Assembly: GCF_030733745.1 (NCBI RefSeq) | Contig: NZ_JASHIK010000023.1 | Location: forward strand, 1 to 64,000 | Direction: 5' to 3' | DNA length: 64,000 bases | Origin: Stappia sp. MMSF_3263 | GTDB lineage: Bacteria > Pseudomonadota > Alphaproteobacteria > Rhizobiales > Stappiaceae | Shown: piece by piece, positions 46,532 to 54,981 of the stretch | Layout: each line of letters starts with the position of its first letter | How positions within the stretch are numbered: the first letter of the stretch is position 1 | The notes under the pieces: model-generated | Databases searched by the model: none | What the model was told of the DNA's origin: nothing | Seen by the model: only the letters and a program-made list of their open reading frames with translations | Made by a program: the position numbers and the translations under genes

Positions 46532-48514
46532 ATGATCCATCTGACCTTCCCCGATAGTTCGGTTCGTGATTTTTCGCCCGGCGTTACCGGCGCCGAGATC
46601 GCCGCCGGCATTTCCAAGTCACTGGCCAAGAAGGCCGTGGCGGTGACCCTCGATGGCGAGCTTGCCGACCTGTCGCTGCCGATCGAGCGCGACGCGCGGC
46701 TGGAGATCGTCACCCGCGAGGATCCGCGCGCGCTGGAGCTGATCCGCCACGACGCGGCCCATGTCATGGCCGAGGCGGTGCAGGCGCTGTGGCCGGGCAC
46801 CCAGGTCACCATCGGCCCGGTGATCGAGAACGGCTTCTATTACGACTTCAAGCGCGTTCATTCCAATTCCGGGGAAGACTGGCCGTTCACGCCTGAGGAC
46901 CTGCCGGTCATCGAGAAGAAGATGCGCGAGATCATCCAGCGCGGCGATGCCTTTGCCCGCGAGGTCTGGTCGCGCGACGAGGCCAGGCGCCACTTCCTCG
47001 ACAAGGGCGAGACCTACAAGGTCGAGCTGCTTGAAGCGATCCCCGCCGGCGAGGACGTCAAGATCTACCGCCAGGGCGACTGGCTCGACATGTGCCGGGG
47101 TCCGCACATGGCGAGCACCCGCCAGATTGGCGACGCCTTCCGCCTGATGAAGGTGGCCGGCGCCTATTGGCGCGGCGACAGCAACAACGAGATGCTGACC
47201 CGCATCTACGGCACCGCCTGGGCGAACGAAGCCGAACTGAAGGCCTATCTTCACATGCTGGAGGAGGCCGAGAAGCGCGACCACCGCAAGCTCGGCCGGG
47301 AAATGGACCTCTTCCATTTCCAGGAGGAGGGGCCGGGTGTCGTGTTCTGGCACGCCAAGGGCTGGAGCCTCTTCCAGAGCCTCGTTGCCTATATGCGTCG
47401 CCGGCTCGACGAGGATTACGACGAGGTCAACGCGCCGCAGATCCTCGACACCTCGCTGTGGGAGACCTCCGGTCACTGGGGCTGGTACAAGGAGAACATG
47501 TTCTCCGTGCAATGCGCGGACCCGGAGGCCGAGGACACGCGCCTGTTCGCGCTGAAGCCGATGAACTGCCCGGGGCACGTGCAGATCTTCAAGCACGGGC
47601 TGAAGAGCTACCGCGACCTGCCGCTGCGCATGGCCGAGTTCGGCGCGGTGCACCGCTACGAACCCTCGGGCGCGATGCACGGCCTGATGCGCGTGCGAGG
47701 CTTCACCCAGGACGATGCCCACATCTTCTGCACCGAGGAGCAGATGGCGGCGGAGTGCCTGAAGATCAATGACCTGATCCTGTCGGTTTACGAGGATTTC
47801 GGCTTCAACGAGATCGTCGTGAAACTGTCGACCCGGCCCGAGAAGCGGGTCGGTTCGGATGACCTTTGGGATCACGCCGAAAGCGTGATGGAAAAGGTCC
47901 TGAAGCAGATCGCCGACCAGTCGGGCGGACGCATCAAGACCGACATCCTGCCGGGCGAGGGCGCCTTCTACGGGCCGAAATTCGAATACACGCTGCGCGA
48001 TGCGATCGGCCGCGAGTGGCAGTGCGGCACGACCCAGGTCGACTTCAACCTGCCGGAACGGTTCGGGGCGTTCTATGTCGACAGGGACGGCGAGAAGAAG
48101 ACCCCGGTGATGATCCACCGGGCGATCTGCGGCTCGATGGAGCGGTTCCTGGGCATCCTGATCGAGAACTTCGCCGGGCACTTCCCGCTGTGGCTGGCGC
48201 CGCAACAGGTGATCGTCACCACCATCACCTCGGATGCGGATGATTATGCCCGCGAGGTTCTGGCGGCGATGAAGAAGGCGGGGCTGCGGGCCGAGATCGA
48301 TCTCAGGAACGAGAAGATCAACTACAAGGTCCGAGAGCACTCGCTCGCCAAGGTTCCGGTGATCGTCGTGTGCGGCAAGCGCGAGGCGGAGGAGCGGACG
48401 GTCAACATCCGCCGGCTCGGCTCGCAGCACCAGAGCGCGATGGGGCTCGACGAGGCGATCGCGGCCCTGCGCGAGGAGGCCGTCGCACCGGATCTCAAGC
48501 GCGACGCCGACTGA
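46532..48514 (+). CDS. thrS: Threonine-tRNA ligase
   Basis: A 660-residue class II aminoacyl-tRNA synthetase. Domains in order are TGS (about 1-62), the editing domain with [12 protein letters not shown] (about 72), catalytic core with [14 protein letters not shown] and [14 protein letters not shown], and anticodon-binding domain at the C-terminus ([15 protein letters not shown]). ATG 46532 has AGGAGA at 7 bp. The 17-codon extension of the open frame is not conserved. An intrinsic terminator follows. Confidence 0.97.
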   Translation: MIHLTFPDSSVRDFSPGVTGAEIAAGISKSLAKKAVAVTLDGELADLSLPIERDARLEIVTREDPRALELIRHDAAHVMAEAVQALWPGTQVTIGPVIENGFYYDFKRVHSNSGEDWPFTPEDLPVIEKKMREIIQRGDAFAREVWSRDEARRHFLDKGETYKVELLEAIPAGEDVKIYRQGDWLDMCRGPHMASTRQIGDAFRLMKVAGAYWRGDSNNEMLTRIYGTAWANEAELKAYLHMLEEAEKRDHRKLGREMDLFHFQEEGPGVVFWHAKGWSLFQSLVAYMRRRLDEDYDEVNAPQILDTSLWETSGHWGWYKENMFSVQCADPEAEDTRLFALKPMNCPGHVQIFKHGLKSYRDLPLRMAEFGAVHRYEPSGAMHGLMRVRGFTQDDAHIFCTEEQMAAECLKINDLILSVYEDFGFNEIVVKLSTRPEKRVGSDDLWDHAESVMEKVLKQIADQSGGRIKTDILPGEGAFYGPKFEYTLRDAIGREWQCGTTQVDFNLPERFGAFYVDRDGEKKTPVMIHRAICGSMERFLGILIENFAGHFPLWLAPQQVIVTTITSDADDYAREVLAAMKKAGLRAEIDLRNEKINYKVREHSLAKVPVIVVCGKREAEERTVNIRRLGSQHQSAMGLDEAIAALREEAVAPDLKRDAD

Positions 48515-48541
48515 TCGGCCAGGTTTTTCAAGATCCCTGGA

Positions 48542-48577
48542 GGCCGGTGCGATCCATCGCATCGGCCTTTGCCTTTT
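48542..48577 (+). terminator. Rho-independent terminator after thrS
   Basis: GGCCGGTGCGAT (48542-48553) pairs with ATCGCATCGGCC (48556-48567), a near-perfect long stem, followed by TTTGCCTTTT (48568-48577). Confidence 0.7.
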
Positions 48578-48676
48578 CGCCCGTCACTGGTGTCGCCGAT
48601 CTGTCACGCAATGCCGGCTATTATTCCCTTTTCGAGAATCGTCTAAATTGACGAGGCGTGGCCGGGAAACCTGCCG

Positions 48677-49612
48677 GTGACAGTTGATGACAGGCACGAG
48701 GGCCGCCCGGTGCAAGAGAGCGAACTGAGCTATGCCAATGCCGGGCATTCCTGGACGAAGCGGTCCGTGATCCGGGCCATCGAGACCCTGTCGGGCCGGG
48801 AGCATCTGCTTGGCTATTACCGCTACTGGCGCGATGCCGTCGCCGCCACCTCGACCACTAAGTGGAGCGACCTGCTGGCGCTGATCGGGGTCGATGTGGT
48901 GGTGGAGGAGGGGAACTGGCCGCCCCAGGGCCTGCCCGACGGGCCGCTGGTGATGATCGCCAACCACCCTTACGGCCTTGGCGACGGGCTGGCGATCCTG
49001 GCGCTCGCCGAGCGGCTGGAGCGACCCTACCGCATCCTCATCAACAACGAGCTGCTGAAGGCGCCGGAGATCCGGCCCTATTCGTTGCCGATCGATTTCG
49101 AGGAAACACCGGAGGCCCTGCGGACCAACATGCGCACCCGGCAGGAGGCACTGCGCCTGCTCGCCGAGGGCGTCACCATCATCGTCTTTCCCGGCGGCGG
49201 CGTGGCGACGGCGGACAAGCTCTTCGGCCGGGCCCGCGAACTGCCCTGGAAGACCTTCACCGCGAAGATGATCCGCGCGGCGCGGGCAACCGTGATCCCG
49301 CTTTATTTCGACGGCCAGAACTCGCCGCTCTTCCACCTTGTGTCGCGGTTCTCGCTGACATTGCGTCTGTCGATGTATATCCGGGAGTTCCGCCGCATCA
49401 TGGGGTGCGACCTGCCGGTCAGGGTCGGGGCGCCGATCCCCTACGACGAGCTGGCCACTTTCGGCGACCAGAAGGCGATGATCGAGCACCTGCATCACCG
49501 GGTGATCTCGATGGCTCCGTCCCGCCCGCGCGCCAGGTCCAGGGCCGACCGCAGGCGTCTGCGCCCGATCGCGGCCGCAGGGACACTGCCCGCGTCACTG
49601 CTTGAGCAGTGA
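48677..49612 (+). CDS. Lysophospholipid/glycerophosphate acyltransferase-like protein
   Basis: A 311-residue PlsC-superfamily acyltransferase. The catalytic HX4D-type block is IANHPYGLGDGLAILALAER near residue 95 and a second block is VFPGGGVATADKLFG near residue 170. The family transfers acyl groups to lysophospholipids or ornithine lipids; OlsA-like and 1-acylglycerol-3-phosphate types are both possible. No membrane helix is obvious, apart from hydrophobic patches. The start is GTG 48677 (VTVDDRHEG). It overlaps the convergent 49595-50662 gene by 18 bp at its 3' end. Confidence 0.88.
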   Translation: MTVDDRHEGRPVQESELSYANAGHSWTKRSVIRAIETLSGREHLLGYYRYWRDAVAATSTTKWSDLLALIGVDVVVEEGNWPPQGLPDGPLVMIANHPYGLGDGLAILALAERLERPYRILINNELLKAPEIRPYSLPIDFEETPEALRTNMRTRQEALRLLAEGVTIIVFPGGGVATADKLFGRARELPWKTFTAKMIRAARATVIPLYFDGQNSPLFHLVSRFSLTLRLSMYIREFRRIMGCDLPVRVGAPIPYDELATFGDQKAMIEHLHHRVISMAPSRPRARSRADRRRLRPIAAAGTLPASLLEQ

Positions 49613-50662
49613 ACTGGTCAGCACCTCGACTTCGCCGTGGCTGGCGGTGTTGACCTCGAACTCGCGTGAGTAGAGCTTGTCCTCGTTGCGGGCGATGACC
49701 TGATATTCGCCCGAAGCCAGGATGAAAGCCGGGAATGCGCCGGTGCCTTCGACGACAACGTCGCCGCCGGGCGTGAGGACCGACCATTTGGTGTTGGCGA
49801 TGGCCTCTCCGCCGGACTGGTTGACGAGCTTCAGCGTCACGCGCGCGGCATTGTGATAGACGGTTGCCTCGGTCAGCTTGCCAGGCTCGACGCGAATGTC
49901 GGCGCGCACGGTCGCGTTGACCGCGCCGTAGCGGCTGACCACGTGATAGGTGTCGGCATTCAGGCGGACGATGGCGCCGGGCTTGACGTTGCCGGCGACA
50001 AGCTTGCGTTCGCCGCGGCTGTCGAAATCCCGCTCGTAGATGTCGAAGACGACGCGGCCGGTCTGGATCGGCTGCTGGCCGGAGAACTGCGCGTCGAGCT
50101 TGATGCCGCCGGCGTTGAGCATCACCGTCTGGCTGGTCAGGCCGTTGCGCACGGCGATCCGGCTGGTGCGGCCGGCATAGCCATAGGCGGTGTGGACGAA
50201 ATAGTCGCCCGGCGCGAGGCGGAAATCCGCGTCGCCGCCCTGTGCCGTCGCCACCAGCTCAAGCTTGCCCTGCTCATTCGGCTGGTTGGCATAGACACGC
50301 CAGCGAACGCCCTGGGTAAGGGAGGGGCCGTCCTCGGCCAGGCGGGCGACCAGATAGACCGGCGACAGGGTGGAAGGGCCGGGCATGCCGGTGTCGGGCG
50401 TGATCGCCGGGGCGTAAGGGACAACGGGAGTGGAGGAGCCCGGCACGGCGTTGCCGCCAAGCAGGTTTCCAAGCGGAGCGGGCGTGTCGAGAAGAGGCGG
50501 TGCGTTGAGCGGAGCGGGATCGTCCGGCAACGCGGTGACCGGCGCGGAGGCCCCCAGATCTCCGGGCTTTGCCTGCGGTGTGATCACGTCCTGAGCGGCG
50601 AGAGGCTGGATCGCCAGCCCGAGGGCGCACAGCGCGCATGCAATAACCCTGGTCACCCGCAT
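49595..50662 (-). CDS. Exported hypothetical protein with beta-rich repeats
   Basis: A 355-residue secreted or periplasmic protein of no recognised family. It starts with a signal peptide MRVTRVIACALCALGLAIQ (cleavage near AQA/D, about residue 23), then a Pro/Ala-rich linker (about 25-90). From about residue 100 a series of beta-sandwich-like segments occurs, such as FRLAPGDYFVHTAYGYAG and VRLNADTYHVVSRYGAVNA. Such repeats are typical of carbohydrate-binding or polymer-associated modules. ATG 50662 is chosen over an upstream ATG because the signal peptide begins there. It is divergent from the nitroreductase gene. Confidence 0.8.
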   Translation of the reverse strand: MRVTRVIACALCALGLAIQPLAAQDVITPQAKPGDLGASAPVTALPDDPAPLNAPPLLDTPAPLGNLLGGNAVPGSSTPVVPYAPAITPDTGMPGPSTLSPVYLVARLAEDGPSLTQGVRWRVYANQPNEQGKLELVATAQGGDADFRLAPGDYFVHTAYGYAGRTSRIAVRNGLTSQTVMLNAGGIKLDAQFSGQQPIQTGRVVFDIYERDFDSRGERKLVAGNVKPGAIVRLNADTYHVVSRYGAVNATVRADIRVEPGKLTEATVYHNAARVTLKLVNQSGGEAIANTKWSVLTPGGDVVVEGTGAFPAFILASGEYQVIARNEDKLYSREFEVNTASHGEVEVLTSSLLKQ

Positions 50663-50876
50663 TGGCCGGTACGTCCCACCCGTTTCACGATCGATTTTGT
50701 CCTTCCTGTTTCCAACCCAAAACTGGGGCGATTTCAAGTCATCTTGCCGGATCGGCATGGGATGATTGACAGGGGCGAAAACCTGATTAGGTCATGGAGG
50801 TGAAAATCGCTGCCAGTTCAGCCTCACCTCCATCACGCCCGCCCCCGGGGCCGGCGGCCGATATCAAGGAAATGCG

Positions 50877-51461
50877 ATGACGACGGAGCAATCCGAAACC
50901 TTGCGCCTGCTGCTGACGCGCCGGTCTCATCCGGCAATCAGCCTGGTCGCACCGGCACCGGAAGGCGACGCGCTGCGGGATATCCTGCAGGCGGCCTCGC
51001 GTGTGCCGGACCACGGCAAGCTCGCGCCCTGGCGCTTCGTTCTGCTGAGGGGCGAGGCGCGTGCCGACCTCGGCAACCGTCTCGTGTCGCTGCTGGAAAC
51101 CCGCGAGGGGCCGCTCGCCGAGGACCGCCGCCAGCAGGAGGCGACCCGCTTCACCCGCGCGCCGCTGGTGATCGCGGTTGTCAGCCGTGCAGCGGTGCAT
51201 CCCAAGATCCCCGTCTGGGAGCAGCAGCTTTGCGTCGGTGCGGTCTGCATGAATCTGGTGATCGCCGCTCATGCGAGCGGCTTCGCCGCGCAGTGGCTGA
51301 CCGAATGGATGGCCTTCGACGATGACGTGTCGGCGATGCTGGGGCTGGCCGAGGTCGAGCGGATTGCCGGCTTCGTTCACCTGGGCACGCCGTCGGAGAC
51401 GCCGAGCGAGCGGCCCCGGCCGGATCTTGACGGCCTGATCAGCGAGTGGACGGGAGCATGA
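50877..51461 (+). CDS. Nitroreductase-family FMN protein
   Basis: A 194-residue FMN-dependent nitroreductase fold protein of the small YdjA-like type. It carries the FMN phosphate loop LLTRRSHPAIS, the SRVPDHGKLAPWRF loop and a C-terminal FVHLGTPSETPSERPRP. These reduce quinones, flavins or nitroaromatics with NAD(P)H, but the true substrate is unknown. Its stop overlaps the ATG of the flavin reductase gene by 4 bp (ATGA), so the two are translationally coupled. Confidence 0.9.
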   Translation: MTTEQSETLRLLLTRRSHPAISLVAPAPEGDALRDILQAASRVPDHGKLAPWRFVLLRGEARADLGNRLVSLLETREGPLAEDRRQQEATRFTRAPLVIAVVSRAAVHPKIPVWEQQLCVGAVCMNLVIAAHASGFAAQWLTEWMAFDDDVSAMLGLAEVERIAGFVHLGTPSETPSERPRPDLDGLISEWTGA

Positions 51462-52066
51462 GCACCTACAGCTACGAAGTGGCCAAGGGTCACGGCCTGC
51501 CGCACAATCCGTTCAAGGCGATCGTCGCGCCGAGGCCGATCGGCTGGATCTCCACCCGCTCGCCCGAGGGCACGCTGAACCTTGCGCCCTACAGCTTCTT
51601 CAACGCGGTTTGCGACACGCCGCCAATCGTCATGTTCTCCTCGTCCGGCTACAAGGACAGCGTGACCAATGTGGATGCCAGCGGCGAGTTCGTCTTCAAC
51701 CTGGCGACCGAGGATTTTAAGGACGCGATGAACGTCTCCTCGGCACCGTATCCGCACGGCGTCTCGGAATTCGAGAAGGCGGGTCTGACGGCGGCCGCAT
51801 CGACGCTGATCGGCACGCCGCGCGTTGCCGAGGCGAAGGCCGCGTTCGAATGCCGCCACCTGCAGACCTTGCGCCTTGCCGGACTGGACGGCAGGCAAGC
51901 CGACAACTGGGTGGTGTTCGGCGAGGTCGTTGCCGTGCATATCGACGAAAGCGTGCTGGTCGACGGGCTATTCGACGTGACCCGCGCCCGGCCGCTCGCG
52001 CGTCTCGGTTACATGGACTACTCGGTCGTCGACGCCGTGTTCCAGATGACCCGTCCGCGCGCCTGA
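51458..52066 (+). CDS. Flavin reductase-like FMN-binding protein
   Basis: A 202-residue split-barrel flavoprotein. The core is PRPIGWISTRSPEGTLNLAP, then FSSSGYKDSVTNV and GEFVFNLA, typical of the flavin reductase (DUF447-like/FMN-binding) family. It resembles proteins that supply reduced FMN to a partner oxygenase, or act as independent reductases. It overlaps the upstream nitroreductase gene. ATG 51458 is chosen because it restores the 4-bp overlap and starts at the conserved MSTYSYEVAKGHG. Confidence 0.9.
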   Translation: MSTYSYEVAKGHGLPHNPFKAIVAPRPIGWISTRSPEGTLNLAPYSFFNAVCDTPPIVMFSSSGYKDSVTNVDASGEFVFNLATEDFKDAMNVSSAPYPHGVSEFEKAGLTAAASTLIGTPRVAEAKAAFECRHLQTLRLAGLDGRQADNWVVFGEVVAVHIDESVLVDGLFDVTRARPLARLGYMDYSVVDAVFQMTRPRA

Positions 52067-52133
52067 AACTTGCAGCCCTGACGCCGGCAGTCTTGATACC
52101 GGCAGTCCTGGCGCGAGGCCGTCTCGCCGCCCG

Positions 52134-53021
52134 TCACGAGCGGCTGGCGGCCTCGGCCCGTGCCAGGACCTTTTCGGCGCGGCGCAGGTGCGGACGGTCG
52201 AGCATTTCGCCGTCCAGGCCGACCACGCCCGGATTGCCGGCGGCCGCGAAGGCCCCGATGACCGCGCGTGCCTTGGCGATCTCGTCCTCGGACGGGGTGA
52301 AGACCTCGTTGATCACCGGCACCTGGGCGGGGTGGATCGCCATCTTGGCGGTGAAGCCGTCGCGCAGGGCCTGCATCGCTTCCGTCCGCAAACCGTCCAT
52401 GTCCCGGAAATTGGTGAAGACCGTGTCGATCGGCGTCGCGGCGGCCGCGACCGCGCCGAACAGGCACAGGTTGCGGGCGAGGCGAAACGGTTCGTTGAAG
52501 GCGCCATCCGGCGTCCGGCTGGCCAGCGCCCCGATATCGGCCGAGAGGTCTTCCGCGCCCCATGTCAGGCCTTCCAGGCGCGGGCTCGCGCCCTGATAGG
52601 TGCCCAGGTTGAAGAGCGAGGCGGCGGTTTCCGTGGCAACGGCGAGGATCCGGGTCTGGCCGTCGGCAATGTCGTTCTCCGCCTCCTGGACGGCAAGCTT
52701 TGCGGCAAGGTGCTGGACGTCCGCGCCGGAGAGGGACTTGGGCAGCATGATGCCTTCCGGCATCGCCGCCATCACCGCCGCAAGGTCCGCATCCGTCTGG
52801 CCGGTGTCGAGCGCGTTGACCCGCACATAGAGCCGCGGCCGGCTGGCGACCTCGCGCTGAGCGGCGAGGAAGCGGGCGGTGATGTCGCGCGCCGCAGGCT
52901 TGGCGTCGAGCGCGACGGAATCCTCCAGATCGACAAGCAGCAGGTCGGCACCGCTTGAAAGGGCCTTCTCGAGCTTGCGCTCGCTGTCGCCGGGAACGAA
53001 GAGAAGCGAGCGCATGATCAC
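52134..53021 (-). CDS. HpcH/HpaI aldolase-type CoA-ester lyase
   Basis: A 295-residue citrate lyase beta/malyl-CoA-lyase-like protein: RSLLFVPGDSERKLEKAL at the N-terminus, LLVDLEDSVALDAKPAAR (metal-binding Glu/Asp), LYVRVNALDTG and KMAIHPAQVPVINEVF. The family cleaves (S)-malyl-CoA, methylmalyl-CoA or citramalyl-CoA in the glyoxylate/ethylmalonyl-CoA and itaconate routes. It is the second gene of a pair with a MaoC-type hydratase: its ATG overlaps that stop by 4 bp. Specificity cannot be assigned from sequence alone. Confidence 0.93.
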   Translation of the reverse strand: MIMRSLLFVPGDSERKLEKALSSGADLLLVDLEDSVALDAKPAARDITARFLAAQREVASRPRLYVRVNALDTGQTDADLAAVMAAMPEGIMLPKSLSGADVQHLAAKLAVQEAENDIADGQTRILAVATETAASLFNLGTYQGASPRLEGLTWGAEDLSADIGALASRTPDGAFNEPFRLARNLCLFGAVAAAATPIDTVFTNFRDMDGLRTEAMQALRDGFTAKMAIHPAQVPVINEVFTPSEDEIAKARAVIGAFAAAGNPGVVGLDGEMLDRPHLRRAEKVLARAEAASRS

Positions 53022-53470
53022 CCTTTCTTTCGCATGAAGGCCTGGCGCCGGCAGATGGCGACGAGCTGGTCATGCTGGTTGAAGGCCTTGTGCTCGAACT
53101 CGACGATGCCGGCACCGGGACGCGACTTCGATTCGCGCTTGGAGATCACCTCGGTCGTGCAATGCACGCTGTCGCCCTGGAACAGGGGATGGGGGAACTT
53201 CACGTCGTTCATGCCCAGGTTCGCGATCGTGGTGCCGACCGTCGTGTCATTGACCGAAATGCCGATCATCAGGCCGAGCGTGAACAGGCTGTTCATCAGC
53301 GGCTGGCCCCACTCGGTCTGGGTTTCGCAGAAGTGCCGGTCGATATGGAGCGGCTGCGGGTTCAGCGTCATGTTGGAAAAGAGCATGTTGTCCATCTCCG
53401 TCACCGTGCGGGTGAGCGCGTGATGGAATACGTGGCCGACGGTGAATTCCTCAAAATGCAAACCCGGCAT
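53018..53470 (-). CDS. MaoC-family dehydratase (mesaconyl/itaconyl-CoA hydratase type)
   Basis: A 150-residue single hot-dog domain. Conserved MaoC features include DNMLFSNMTLNPQPLHIDRHF (hydratase-type Asp/His), GMNDVKFPHPLFQGDSVH and a C-terminal RRQAFMRKKG. Together with the CoA-ester lyase downstream (4-bp overlap) it matches pairs that act on branched dicarboxylic CoA esters (itaconyl-CoA, mesaconyl-CoA, beta-methylmalyl-CoA). ATG 53470 starts at the conserved MPGLHFEEFTVG. It is divergent from the lytic transglycosylase gene. Confidence 0.92.
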   Translation of the reverse strand: MPGLHFEEFTVGHVFHHALTRTVTEMDNMLFSNMTLNPQPLHIDRHFCETQTEWGQPLMNSLFTLGLMIGISVNDTTVGTTIANLGMNDVKFPHPLFQGDSVHCTTEVISKRESKSRPGAGIVEFEHKAFNQHDQLVAICRRQAFMRKKG

Positions 53471-53571
53471 GGTGTCCTCCCTGTGGATCCCGGCGATATG
53501 GCGCCAAAGCGGCGAATCGATTCTTCCGATTAAAGCCACAAAACCCAATGGGCAACGGGCCTTAGCGGGCA

Positions 53572-53586
53572 TTAACCACTCGTTAA
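53572..53586. promoter_or_regulatory. TTAA-N7-TTAA (CtrA-type) box before lytic transglycosylase gene
   Basis: TTAACCACTCGTTAA at 53572-53586, half-sites exactly 7 bp apart. It is 58 bp before the transglycosylase start and 101 bp before the divergent MaoC gene. CtrA boxes are often found at flagellar and cell-division genes. Confidence 0.6.
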
Positions 53587-53644
53587 CCAAATCTTCACGA
53601 CTGTTAAGTAAATCCTAAGACATGCGTTGCCAGGAGAGCGGAGC

Positions 53645-54733
53645 ATGAAAGTCGGCGAACCGTTCTCGATCGCGTCCAGGATCGAGCAAGCTTTTCAGTC
53701 CGCGAGCACCTCGACCGGAGCCTCTTTCGAGTATCTGGTCAAGACCGCAAAGCGGGAGTCCAATTTCGACGAGACGGCCAAGGCGCGCACATCGAGTGCG
53801 ACCGGGCTGTTCCAGTTCATCGAAAGCACCTGGCTGGAGACCGTCAAGGAAGCTGGCGGCCGGCACGGGCTGGGCCAGTACGCGGAGCAGATCCAGCGCG
53901 GGGCGAACGGCCGGTATCGCGTTTCCGATCCGGCGATGCGCGCCAAGATCCTCGATCTGCGCAACAATGCCGAGATCTCCTCGCGCATGGCGGGCGAACT
54001 GACCCAGAAGAACGCGGCCTATCTTACAGAGAAGCTCGGACGCGAGCCGAGCGAGGGTGAGCTCTACATCGCTCATTTCCTCGGGGCGGGCGGCGCGCGC
54101 AAGCTGATCAGTCTTGCGCAAAGCCAGCCGGATCTCGCCGCCGATCGCGTGTTCTCGCGCCAGGCCAAGGCGAACAAACCGATATTCTACGACCGGGGCG
54201 GCGCGCGCAGCGTTTCCGAGGTCTATGCCAATCTTGTCGCCAAGCATGGCGGCCCGATGCCGACGCTGCCGGGCACGACCCAGATTGCGGCGCTGCCCGA
54301 AGCCAAGCCCGGCGCATCCGCCGCGACGACGGTTGCCGCAGCCGCCACGACGGGCACTGAGACGGCCGGAGAAGGCCTGTCGATGGGCGATCCGACGAGC
54401 CGCGTCCTGACCGCATGGTCGGCGACCAGCGACGTTTCCTCGCCGTTCCATGCACTGTTCCGCAATGGCGTCGAAGCAAAGCGTGTGTCGTTCGATTCGC
54501 GCTTCACGTCGGCTTTCGCGGCGCAGGAGGCCGGGCAGGTCGAGGCGCTGGAGCGCGCCGCCGCGCGCGCCGACAGCCAGACGGATGCCTACAGCCAGCG
54601 GCGCTCGCGCATCCTGACGGAAGCCGGCACCACCCGCACGGCCAGTCTCGTCAAGGGCCAGCCGATGGATCTGACGGGCTTCCTCAACTACCGGCCGACG
54701 CTCGAGCAGAAGGACCTGCTGCCGCCGGTGTGA
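53645..54733 (+). CDS. Lytic transglycosylase-fold (SLT) protein
   Basis: A 362-residue protein with a lysozyme-like SLT domain in the N-terminal part: KTAKRESNFDETAKARTS with catalytic Glu near residue 40, and SATGLFQFIESTWLE. No signal peptide is seen (starts MKVGEPFSIASRIEQAFQ), which is unusual for a peptidoglycan-cleaving enzyme and resembles flagellar rod or secretion-associated forms. Residues 205-245 are a Thr/Ala-rich low-complexity linker, and the C-terminal third is of unknown function. A CtrA-type box lies upstream. An intrinsic terminator follows. Confidence 0.85.
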   Translation: MKVGEPFSIASRIEQAFQSASTSTGASFEYLVKTAKRESNFDETAKARTSSATGLFQFIESTWLETVKEAGGRHGLGQYAEQIQRGANGRYRVSDPAMRAKILDLRNNAEISSRMAGELTQKNAAYLTEKLGREPSEGELYIAHFLGAGGARKLISLAQSQPDLAADRVFSRQAKANKPIFYDRGGARSVSEVYANLVAKHGGPMPTLPGTTQIAALPEAKPGASAATTVAAAATTGTETAGEGLSMGDPTSRVLTAWSATSDVSSPFHALFRNGVEAKRVSFDSRFTSAFAAQEAGQVEALERAAARADSQTDAYSQRRSRILTEAGTTRTASLVKGQPMDLTGFLNYRPTLEQKDLLPPV

Positions 54734-54783
54734 GCCGGCCCGGGGCGGCCGCACAGGGCAGGCGGGACCTGCAGGCGATCAGC

Positions 54784-54818
54784 AAGGCGCGCGACCCATT
54801 CGGGCCACGCGCCTTTTT
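54784..54818 (+). terminator. Rho-independent terminator after the SLT gene
   Basis: AAGGCGCG (54784-54791) pairs with CGCGCCTT (54808-54815) and is followed by a T run (54814-54818). Confidence 0.7.
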
Positions 54819-54981
54819 CGTGCCGTTCGCGCGGTCCCGTGTGGTCTGCCGGGCGAGGCGACAGGCATGAAGCGGGCCGCCTTTCGGCGGCTTTCTTTTA
54901 TGGTGAACGAAGCTTTAAGCGTTTCCGTCGCAGACTGCTCATGTCGCCGCTTCATGCGGCGCGGCAGGAGACTATCGCATC

